From Auanema rhodensis (lineage: Eukaryota; Nematoda; Chromadorea; Rhabditida; Rhabditidae): a DNA stretch of 64,000 bases. The stretch is taken from positions 20,366,476 through 20,430,475 of the forward strand of contig OZ059894.1 of NCBI GenBank assembly GCA_964057225.1, read 5' to 3'. The notes beneath the pieces are model-generated. The model did no database searches and was not told where the DNA came from. It was given only the letters and a program-made list of their open reading frames with translations. The translations under genes and the position numbers were made by a program. Numbering within the stretch: position 1 is the stretch's first letter; each line of letters opens with the position of its first letter. Below, one piece after another: positions 1 through 9,477 of this stretch.

Positions 1-13
1 TCAACATTGCTTC

Positions 14-93
14 CAAAAACATTTTGACAAAAATTTTTTCGAAAAATTTCAAAATAAATTAGCAAAAAGTAGATGTTTTTAGATTCCTTTTTT
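14..93. other. A/T-tract region, likely intrinsically curved DNA (example in M1)
   Basis: Runs of four to six A or T occur at 15-19, 22-25, 29-33, 34-39, 42-46, 51-54, 64-68, 76-80 and 88-93. Many centres lie roughly one helical turn (10-13 bp) apart. Helically phased A-tracts are known to bend DNA and are common in satellites. The curvature itself was not computed and is inference. Confidence 0.5.
35..46. repeat. CG-centred A/T palindrome TTTTTCGAAAAA (example in M1)
   Basis: A perfect 12-bp palindrome, extended by AAA (31-33) and TTT (47-49) if T34 is bulged out. It is present in most monomers. It is broken by T35 to G in M7, M11, M20 and M27, by C40 to T (TTTTTTTG) in many monomers between about 20.0 and 31.6 kb, and altered by the CGAAACATTTCG form in M131, M152, M154, M158, M160, M164 and M170. 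It sits in the most AT-rich part of the monomer. Confidence 0.75.
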
Positions 94-153
94 CAAGGCA
101 AAGACGATGAACAATGTTATTCAAGGAAAAAATTAATTCTTCAGGGTGAAAAT

Positions 154-192
154 CGAGGATATAAGTGTAAACTTATATCAGTTGATATCTCG
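154..192. repeat. 9-bp hairpin with GTRA loop, closed by CGAG/CTCG (example in M1)
   Basis: GATATAAGT (158-166) pairs perfectly with ACTTATATC (171-179) around the four bases GTAA; most other monomers have GTGA. An outer CGAG (154-157) can pair with CTCG (189-192). On the plus strand both loops fit the GNRA tetraloop pattern. Stem changes I saw are few: G165 to C in M10, T173 to A in M78, and ACTCATATC in M97. M101 has two extra A in the loop. The outer pair is weakened to CGGG in many M2-M48 monomers and to TTGAGG in M46 and related copies. Whether an RNA is made is unknown. Confidence 0.75.
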
Positions 193-255
193 GTGCATTT
201 TTAAGCTAGCGCAAATCTGATAACACAGATCGACGCAGCTTAAAAATCCGCATCG
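191..255. repeat. Long imperfect inverted repeat (example in M1)
   Basis: ATTTTTAAGCT (197-207) pairs over 11 bp with AGCTTAAAAAT (237-247). Inside, GCG (209-211) pairs with CGC (234-236) and ATCTG (215-219) with CAGAT (226-230), leaving a 6-nt loop at 220-225. Outside, CGGTGC (191-196) can pair with GCATCG (250-255) with one G-T pair, past a CC bulge at 248-249. This gives about 25 possible pairs in 65 nt, repeated in every monomer. Frequent variants fall in it: C212T, A213G, T230A, G228T, T241C, A244G and T202C. Those at 202, 228, 230 and 241 break pairs without an obvious compensating change, which argues against strict selection on the full stem. The left outer arm shares C191 and G192 with the preceding GTRA hairpin. 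Confidence 0.75.
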
Positions 256-330
256 AATGCACTATACTACATTGAGAAACGCTTTATACAAAAATTAGTT
301 ATGATCGTTTGAAAAATGATGCATTAGTGT

Positions 331-358
331 ATGTTGAGTTTCCATGTACACTCAACAT
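331..358. repeat. Monomer-junction inverted repeat (first of about 182)
   Basis: ATGTTGAGT at 331-339 is the perfect reverse complement of ACTCAACAT at 350-358. The two arms flank a 10-nt loop containing CATG and TGTACA, so the dyad is centred next to the arbitrary monomer boundary. The same 9-bp arms recur at virtually every junction. The only changes I noticed near it are GATTTTCC in M45 and M48 (about 15781 and 16834), GTTTTCATG in M65 (about 22803) and CATTACTT in M122 (about 42488). In DNA this could form a cruciform or a dimeric-protein site. Which, if either, is inference. Confidence 0.85.
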
Positions 359-2457
359 TGCTTCCAAAAACATTTTGACAAAAATTTTTTCGAAAAATTT
401 CAAAATAAATTAGCAAAAAGTAGATGTTTTTAGATTGCTTTTTTCAAGGCAAAGACGATGGACAATGTTATTCAACGAAAAAAATAATTCTTCAGGGTGA
501 AAATCGGGGATATAAGTGTGAACTTATATCAGTTGATATCTCGGTGCATTTTTAAGCTAGCGCAAATCTGATAACACAGATCGACGCAGCTTAAAAATCC
601 GCATTGAATGCACTATACTACATTGAGAAACGCTTAATACAAAAATTAGTTATGATCGTTTGAAAAATGATGCATTAGTTTATGTTGAGTTTCCATGTAC
701 ACTCAACATTGCTTCCAAAAACATTTTGACAAAAATTTTTTCGAAAAATTTCAAAATAAATTAGCAAAAAGTAGATGTTTTTAGATTCCTTTTCACAAGG
801 CAAAGACGATGGACAATGTTATTCAACGAAAAAATTAATTCTTCAGGGTGAAAATCGAGGATATAAGTGTGAACTTATATCAGTTGATATCTCGGTGCAT
901 TTTTAAGCTAGCGCAAATCTGATAACACAGATCGACGCAGCTTAAAAATCCGCATCGAATGCACTATACTACATTGAGAAACGCTTGATACAGAAATTAG
1001 TTATGATCGTTTGAAAAATGATCCATTAGTGTATGTTGAGTTTCCATGTACACTCAACATTGCTTCCAAAAACATTTTGACAAAAATTTTTTCGAAAAAT
1101 TTCAAAATAAATTAGCAAAAAGTAGATGTTTTTAGATTCCTTTTCACAAGGCAAAGACGATGGACAATGTTATTCAACGAAAAAATTAATTCTTCAGGGT
1201 GAAAATCGAGGATATAAGTGTGAACTTATATCAGTTGATATCTCGGTGCATTTTTAAGCTAGCGCAAATCTGATAACACAGATCGACGCAGCTTAAAAAT
1301 CCGCATCGAATGCACTATACTACATTGAGAAACGCTTGATACAGAAATTAGTTATGATCGTTTGAAAAATGATCCATTAGTGTATGTTGAGTTTCCATGT
1401 ACACTCAACATTGCTTCCAAAAACATTTTGACAAAAATTTTTTCGAAAAATTTCAAAATAAATTAGCAAAAAGTAGATGTTTTTAGATTGCTTTTTTCAA
1501 GGCAAAGACGATGGACAATGTTATTCAACGAAAAAAGTAATTCTTCAGGGTGAAAATCGGGGATATAAGTGTGAACTTATATCAGTTGATATCTCGGTGC
1601 ATTTTTAAGCTAGCGCAAATCTGATAACACAGATCGACGCAGCTTAAAAATCCGCATTGAATGCACTATACTACATTGAGAAACGCTTAATACAAAAATT
1701 AGTTATGATCGTTTGAAAAATGATGCATTAGTTTATGTTGAGTTTCCATGTACACTCAACATTGCTTCCAAAAACATTTTGACAAAAATTTTTTCGAAAA
1801 ATTTCAAAATAAATTAGCAAAAAGTAGATGTTTTTAGATTCCTTTTTTCAAGGCAAAGACGATGGACAATGTTATTCAACGAAAAGAATAATTCTTCAGG
1901 GTGAAAATCGAGGATATAAGTGTGAACTTATATCAGTTGATATCTCGGTACATTTTTAAGCTAGCGCAAATCTGATAACACAGATCGACGCAGCTTAAAA
2001 ATCCGCATCGAATGCACTTTACTACATTGAGAAACGCTTGATACAGAAATTAGTTATGATCGTTTGAAAAATGATGCATTAGTTTATGTTGAGTTTCCAT
2101 GTACACTCAACATTGCTTCCAAAAACATTTTGACAAAAATGTTTTCGAAAAATTTCAAAATAAATTAGCAAAAAGTAGATGTTTTTAGATTCCTTTTCAC
2201 AAGGCAAAGACGATGGACAATGTTATTCAACGAAAAAAATAATTCTTCAGGGTGAAAATCGAGGATATAAGTGTGAACTTATATCAGTTGATATCTCGGT
2301 GCATTTTTAAGCTAGCGCAAATCTGATAACACAGATCGACGCAGCTTAAAAATCCGCATCGAATGCACTATACTACATTGAGAAACGCTTGATACAGAAA
2401 TTAGTTATGATCGTTTGAAAAATGATCCATTAGTGTATGTTGAGTTTCCATGTACAC

Positions 2458-4563
2458 TCAACATTGCTTCCAAAAACATTTTGACAAAAATTTTTTCGAA
2501 AAATTTCAAAATAAATTAGCAAAAAGTAGATGTTTTTAGATTCCTTTTCACAAGGCAAAGACGATGGACAATGTTATTCAACGAAAAAATTAATTCTTCA
2601 GGGTGAAAATCGAGGATATAAGTGTGAACTTATATCAGTTGATATCTCGGTGCATTTTTAAGCTAGCGCAAATCTGATAACACAGATCGACGCAGCTTAA
2701 AAATCCGCATCGAATGCACTATACTACATTGAGAAACGCTTGATACAGAAATTAGTTATGATCGTTTGAAAAATGATCCATTAGTGTATGTTGAGTTTCC
2801 ATGTACACTCAACATTGCTTCCAAAAACATTTTGACAAAAATTTTTTCGAAAAATTTCAAAATAAATTAGCAAAAAGTAGATGTTTTTAGATTCCTTTTC
2901 ACAAGGCAAAGACGATGGACAATGTTATTCAACGAAAAAATTAATTCTTCAGGGTGAAAATCGAGGATATAAGTGTGAACTTATATCAGTTGATATCTCG
3001 GTGCATTTTTAAGCTAGCGCAAATCTGATAACACAGATCGACGCAGCTTAAAAATCCGCATCGAATGCACTATACTACATTGAGAAACGCTTGATACAGA
3101 AATTAGTTATGATCGTTTGAAAAATGATCCATTAGTGTATGTTGAGTTTCCATGTACACTCAACATTGCTTCCAAAAACATTTTGACAAAAATTTTTTCG
3201 AAAAATTTCAAAATAAATTAGCAAAAAGTAGATGTTTTTAGATTCCTTTTTTCAAGGCAAAGACGATGAACAATGTTATTCAAGGAAAAAATTAATTCTT
3301 CAGGGTGAAAATCGAGGATATAACTGTAAACTTATATCAGTTGATATCTCGGTGCATTTTTAAGCTAGCGCAAATCTGATAACACAGATCGACGCAGCTT
3401 AAAAATCCGCATCGAATGCACTATACTACATTGAGAAACGCTTAATACAAAAATTAGTTATGATCGTTTGAAAAATGATGCATTAGTGTATGTTGAGTTT
3501 CCATGTACACTCAACATTGCTTCCAAAAACATTTTGACAAAAATGTTTTCGAAAAATTTCAAAATAAATTAGCAAAAAGTAGATGTTTTTAGATTGCTTT
3601 TTTCAAGGCAAAGACGATGGACAATGTTATTCAACGAAAAAAGTAATTCTTCAGGGTGAAAATCGGGGATATAAGTGTGAACTTATATCAGTTGATATCT
3701 CGGTGCATTTTTAAGCTAGCGCAAATCTGATAACACAGATCGACGCAGCTTAAAAATCCGCATTGAATGCACTATACTACATTGAGAAACGCTTAATACA
3801 AAAATTAGTTATGATCGTTTGAAAAATGATGCATTAGTTTATGTTGAGTTTCCATGTACACTCAACATTGCTTCCAAAAACATTTTGACAAAAATTTTTT
3901 CGAAAAATTTCAAAATAAATTAGCAAAAAGTAGATGTTTTTAGATTCCTTTTCACAAGGCAAAGACGATGGACAATGTTATTCAACGAAAAAATTAATTC
4001 TTCAGGGTGAAAATCGAGGATATAAGTGTGAACTTATATCAGTTGATATCTCGGTGCATTTTTAAGCTAGCGCAAATCTGATAACACAGATCGACGCAGC
4101 TTAAAAATCCGCATCGAATGCACTATACTACATTGAGAAACGCTTGATACAGAAATTAGTTATGATCGTTTGAAAAATGATCCATTAGTGTATGTTGAGT
4201 TTCCATGTACACTCAACATTGCTTCCAAAAACATTTTGACAAAAATTTTTTCGAAAAATTTCAAAATAAATTAGCAAAAAGTAGATGTTTTTAGATTCCT
4301 TTTTTCAAGGCAAAGACGATGAACAATGTTATTCAAGGAAAAAATTAATTCTTCAGGGTGAAAATCGAGGATATAAGTGTAAACTTATATCAGTTGATAT
4401 CTCGGTGCATTTTTAAGCTAGCGCAAATCTGATAACACAGATCGACGCAGCTTAAAAATCCGCATCGAATGCACTATACTACATTGAGAAACGCTTTATA
4501 CAAAAATTAGTTATGATCGTTTGAAAAATGATGCATTAGTGTATGTTGAGTTTCCATGTACAC
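2458..4563. repeat. Intervening monomers M8-M13 between 7-mer copies
   Basis: Six monomers of the same types in a different order: C, C, A-like (M10, with ATAACTGTAAAC), B' with G35 (M11), C, A. Two A monomers are therefore adjacent at M13-M14. This looks like a rearranged and partly deleted HOR copy. M11 combines the E-type left end with a B'-type remainder. Confidence 0.8.
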
Positions 4564-7020
4564 TCAACATTGCTTCCAAAAACATTTTGACAAAAATTTT
4601 TTCGAAAAATTTCAAAATAAATTAGCAAAAAGTAGATGTTTTTAGATTCCTTTTTTCAAGGCAAAGACGATGAACAATGTTATTCAAGGAAAAAATTAAT
4701 TCTTCAGGGTGAAAATCGAGGATATAAGTGTAAACTTATATCAGTTGATATCTCGGTGCATTTTTAAGCTAGCGCAAATCTGATAACACAGATCGACGCA
4801 GCTTAAAAATCCGCATCGAATGCACTATACTACATTGAGAAACGCTTTATACAAAAATTAGTTATGATCGTTTGAAAAATGATGCATTAGTGTATGTTGA
4901 GTTTCCATGTACACTCAACATTGCTTCCAAAAACATTTTGACAAAAATTTTTTCGAAAAATTTCAAAATAAATTAGCAAAAAGTAGATGTTTTTAGATTG
5001 CTTTTTTCAAGGCAAAGACGATGGACAATGTTATTCAACGAAAAAAATAATTCTTCAGGGTGAAAATCGGGGATATAAGTGTGAACTTATATCAGTTGAT
5101 ATCTCGGTGCATTTTTAAGCTAGCGCAAATCTGATAACACAGATCGACGCAGCTTAAAAATCCGCATTGAATGCACTATACTACATTGAGAAACGCTTAA
5201 TACAAAAATTAGTTATGATCGTTTGAAAAATGATGCATTAGTTTATGTTGAGTTTCCATGTACACTCAACATTGCTTCCAAAAACATTTTGACAAAAATT
5301 TTTTCGAAAAATTTCAAAATAAATTAGCAAAAAGTAGATGTTTTTAGATTCCTTTTCACAAGGCAAAGACGATGGACAATGTTATTCAACGAAAAAATTA
5401 ATTCTTCAGGGTGAAAATCGAGGATATAAGTGTGAACTTATATCAGTTGATATCTCGGTGCATTTTTAAGCTAGCGCAAATCTGATAACACAGATCGACG
5501 CAGCTTAAAAATCCGCATCGAATGCACTATACTACATTGAGAAACGCTTGATACAGAAATTAGTTATGATCGTTTGAAAAATGATCCATTAGTGTATGTT
5601 GAGTTTCCATGTACACTCAACATTGCTTCCAAAAACATTTTGACAAAAATTTTTTCGAAAAATTTCAAAATAAATTAGCAAAAAGTAGATGTTTTTAGAT
5701 TCCTTTTCACAAGGCAAAGACGATGGACAATGTTATTCAACGAAAAAATTAATTCTTCAGGGTGAAAATCGAGGATATAAGTGTGAACTTATATCAGTTG
5801 ATATCTCGGTGCATTTTTAAGCTAGCGCAAATCTGATAACACAGATCGACGCAGCTTAAAAATCCGCATCGAATGCACTATACTACATTGAGAAACGCTT
5901 GATACAGAAATTAGTTATGATCGTTTGAAAAATGATCCATTAGTGTATGTTGAGTTTCCATGTACACTCAACATTGCTTCCAAAAACATTTTGACAAAAA
6001 TTTTTTCGAAAAATTTCAAAATAAATTAGCAAAAAGTAGATGTTTTTAGATTGCTTTTTTCAAGGCAAAGACGATGGACAATGTTATTCAACGAAAAAAG
6101 TAATTCTTCAGGGTGAAAATCGGGGATATAAGTGTGAACTTATATCAGTTGATATCTCGGTGCATTTTTAAGCTAGCGCAAATCTGATAACACAGATCGA
6201 CGCAGCTTAAAAATCCGCATTGAATGCACTATACTACATTGAGAAACGCTTAATACAAAAATTAGTTATGATCGTTTGAAAAATGATGCATTAGTTTATG
6301 TTGAGTTTCCATGTACACTCAACATTGCTTCCAAAAACATTTTGACAAAAATTTTTTCGAAAAATTTCAAAATAAATTAGCAAAAAGTAGATGTTTTTAG
6401 ATTCCTTTTTTCAAGGCAAAGACGATGGACAATGTTATTCAACGAAAAGAATAATTCTTCAGGGTGAAAATCGAGGATATAAGTGTGAACTTATATCAGT
6501 TGATATCTCGGTACATTTTTAAGCTAGCGCAAATCTGATAACACAGATCGACGCAGCTTAAAAATCCGCATCGAATGCACTTTACTACATTGAGAAACGC
6601 TTGATACAGAAATTAGTTATGATCGTTTGAAAAATGATGCATTAGTTTATGTTGAGTTTCCATGTACACTCAACATTGCTTCCAAAAACATTTTGACAAA
6701 AATGTTTTCGAAAAATTTCAAAATAAATTAGCAAAAAGTAGATGTTTTTAGATTCCTTTTTTCAAGGCAAAGACGATGGACAATGTTATTCAACGAAAAA
6801 ATTAATTCTTCAGGGTGAAAATCGAGGATATAAGTGTGAACTTATATCAGTTGATATCTCGGTGCATTTTTAAGCTAGCGCAAATCTGATAACACAGATC
6901 GACGCAGCTTAAAAATCCGCATCGAATGCACTATACTACATTGAGAAACGCTTAATACAAAAATTAGTTATGATCGTTTGAAAAATGATGCATTAGTTTA
7001 TGTTGAGTTTCCATGTACAC
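4564..7020. repeat. 7-mer HOR, second copy (M14-M20)
   Basis: Complete A-B-C-C-B'-D-E unit of 2457 bp (7x351). By eye I find no difference from the next unit at 7021-9477. The A, B, B' and D diagnostic variants listed for M1-M7 all recur at the same offsets, for example GAAAAGAATA in M19 and CGGTACAT near 6510. Confidence 0.88.
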
Positions 7021-9477
7021 TCAACATTGCTTCCAAAAACATTTTGACAAAAATTTTTTCGAAAAATTTCAAAATAAATTAGCAAAAAGTAGATGTTTTT
7101 AGATTCCTTTTTTCAAGGCAAAGACGATGAACAATGTTATTCAAGGAAAAAATTAATTCTTCAGGGTGAAAATCGAGGATATAAGTGTAAACTTATATCA
7201 GTTGATATCTCGGTGCATTTTTAAGCTAGCGCAAATCTGATAACACAGATCGACGCAGCTTAAAAATCCGCATCGAATGCACTATACTACATTGAGAAAC
7301 GCTTTATACAAAAATTAGTTATGATCGTTTGAAAAATGATGCATTAGTGTATGTTGAGTTTCCATGTACACTCAACATTGCTTCCAAAAACATTTTGACA
7401 AAAATTTTTTCGAAAAATTTCAAAATAAATTAGCAAAAAGTAGATGTTTTTAGATTGCTTTTTTCAAGGCAAAGACGATGGACAATGTTATTCAACGAAA
7501 AAAATAATTCTTCAGGGTGAAAATCGGGGATATAAGTGTGAACTTATATCAGTTGATATCTCGGTGCATTTTTAAGCTAGCGCAAATCTGATAACACAGA
7601 TCGACGCAGCTTAAAAATCCGCATTGAATGCACTATACTACATTGAGAAACGCTTAATACAAAAATTAGTTATGATCGTTTGAAAAATGATGCATTAGTT
7701 TATGTTGAGTTTCCATGTACACTCAACATTGCTTCCAAAAACATTTTGACAAAAATTTTTTCGAAAAATTTCAAAATAAATTAGCAAAAAGTAGATGTTT
7801 TTAGATTCCTTTTCACAAGGCAAAGACGATGGACAATGTTATTCAACGAAAAAATTAATTCTTCAGGGTGAAAATCGAGGATATAAGTGTGAACTTATAT
7901 CAGTTGATATCTCGGTGCATTTTTAAGCTAGCGCAAATCTGATAACACAGATCGACGCAGCTTAAAAATCCGCATCGAATGCACTATACTACATTGAGAA
8001 ACGCTTGATACAGAAATTAGTTATGATCGTTTGAAAAATGATCCATTAGTGTATGTTGAGTTTCCATGTACACTCAACATTGCTTCCAAAAACATTTTGA
8101 CAAAAATTTTTTCGAAAAATTTCAAAATAAATTAGCAAAAAGTAGATGTTTTTAGATTCCTTTTCACAAGGCAAAGACGATGGACAATGTTATTCAACGA
8201 AAAAATTAATTCTTCAGGGTGAAAATCGAGGATATAAGTGTGAACTTATATCAGTTGATATCTCGGTGCATTTTTAAGCTAGCGCAAATCTGATAACACA
8301 GATCGACGCAGCTTAAAAATCCGCATCGAATGCACTATACTACATTGAGAAACGCTTGATACAGAAATTAGTTATGATCGTTTGAAAAATGATCCATTAG
8401 TGTATGTTGAGTTTCCATGTACACTCAACATTGCTTCCAAAAACATTTTGACAAAAATTTTTTCGAAAAATTTCAAAATAAATTAGCAAAAAGTAGATGT
8501 TTTTAGATTGCTTTTTTCAAGGCAAAGACGATGGACAATGTTATTCAACGAAAAAAGTAATTCTTCAGGGTGAAAATCGGGGATATAAGTGTGAACTTAT
8601 ATCAGTTGATATCTCGGTGCATTTTTAAGCTAGCGCAAATCTGATAACACAGATCGACGCAGCTTAAAAATCCGCATTGAATGCACTATACTACATTGAG
8701 AAACGCTTAATACAAAAATTAGTTATGATCGTTTGAAAAATGATGCATTAGTTTATGTTGAGTTTCCATGTACACTCAACATTGCTTCCAAAAACATTTT
8801 GACAAAAATTTTTTCGAAAAATTTCAAAATAAATTAGCAAAAAGTAGATGTTTTTAGATTCCTTTTTTCAAGGCAAAGACGATGGACAATGTTATTCAAC
8901 GAAAAGAATAATTCTTCAGGGTGAAAATCGAGGATATAAGTGTGAACTTATATCAGTTGATATCTCGGTACATTTTTAAGCTAGCGCAAATCTGATAACA
9001 CAGATCGACGCAGCTTAAAAATCCGCATCGAATGCACTTTACTACATTGAGAAACGCTTGATACAGAAATTAGTTATGATCGTTTGAAAAATGATGCATT
9101 AGTTTATGTTGAGTTTCCATGTACACTCAACATTGCTTCCAAAAACATTTTGACAAAAATGTTTTCGAAAAATTTCAAAATAAATTAGCAAAAAGTAGAT
9201 GTTTTTAGATTCCTTTTTTCAAGGCAAAGACGATGGACAATGTTATTCAACGAAAAAATTAATTCTTCAGGGTGAAAATCGAGGATATAAGTGTGAACTT
9301 ATATCAGTTGATATCTCGGTGCATTTTTAAGCTAGCGCAAATCTGATAACACAGATCGACGCAGCTTAAAAATCCGCATCGAATGCACTATACTACATTG
9401 AGAAACGCTTAATACAAAAATTAGTTATGATCGTTTGAAAAATGATGCATTAGTTTATGTTGAGTTTCCATGTACAC
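7021..9477. repeat. 7-mer HOR, third copy (M21-M27)
   Basis: Directly follows the second copy with period 2457 and appears identical to it throughout. It also matches 1-2207 at an offset of 7020 bp. It ends with an E monomer (G35, GCTTAATAC, TTTATG). Such near-zero divergence implies recent amplification of the multi-monomer unit. Confidence 0.88.

Larger units (their letters stand above)
1..351. repeat. Reference monomer (M1) with internal map
   Basis: M1 is used here to number monomer positions. Landmarks: 1-13, right part of the junction dyad; 14-93, A/T-tract region with a CG-centred palindrome at 35-46; 83-135, the most variable stretch (C/G at 86, TTT or CAC at 91-93, A/G at 110, GG, CG or CT at 125-126, then TTA, ATA or GTA); 154-192, hairpin with a GTRA loop; 191-255, long imperfect hairpin; 184-189, GATATC; 205-210, GCTAGC; 253-330, second variable stretch (TCG, TTG or TCA near 254, TTTAT, TTAAT, TTGAT, TCAAT or TGAAT near 283, GC, CC or CG at 321); 331-351, left part of the junction dyad. 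Composition is 108 G+C of 351. M1 itself belongs to type A: A110, GG at 125-126, GTAA loop, GCTTTATAC. Confidence 0.95.
1..2457. repeat. 7-mer HOR, first copy (M1-M7)
   Basis: Monomer order is A-B-C-C-B'-D-E. A has A110, GG at 125-126, a GTAA loop and GCTTTATAC. B has G86, AAAAAAATAA, CGGGG and GCATTGAA. C has TTTTCACAAGG, GCTTGATACAG and GATCCATT. B' is B with AAAAAAGTAA. D has GAAAAGAATA, CGGTACAT and CACTTTAC. E has G35 with TTTTTTCAAGG. M1-M6 look identical to M14-M19 and M21-M26. M7 starts as E (G35) but switches to a C-like sequence by about 2211, so the copy breaks there. Confidence 0.88.

Noticed and set aside
39-55. CENP-B box
   Set aside because: TTCGAAAAATT fits the left half (TTCGNNNNANN) but is followed by TCAA, not CGGG. 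The minus-strand TTCGTTGAATA is followed by ACAT. The half-match has only five fixed bases and is expected by chance.
136-150. Hammerhead ribozyme core on the minus strand (CTGAAGA from plus-strand TCTTCAG at 138-144)
   Set aside because: The CTGANGA motif fits, and satellites of some animals do contain hammerheads, but I could not find a stem II followed directly by GAAA, nor a stem III and cleavage site in the right places. On the plus strand the nearest motif, CTGATAA, lacks the required G.
1-351. Ancestral dimer of two units of about 175 bp
   Set aside because: I compared the two halves of the monomer by eye and found only short shared words (for example GAAAAAT), not an alignable repeat. 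A formal self-alignment could reveal an old one.
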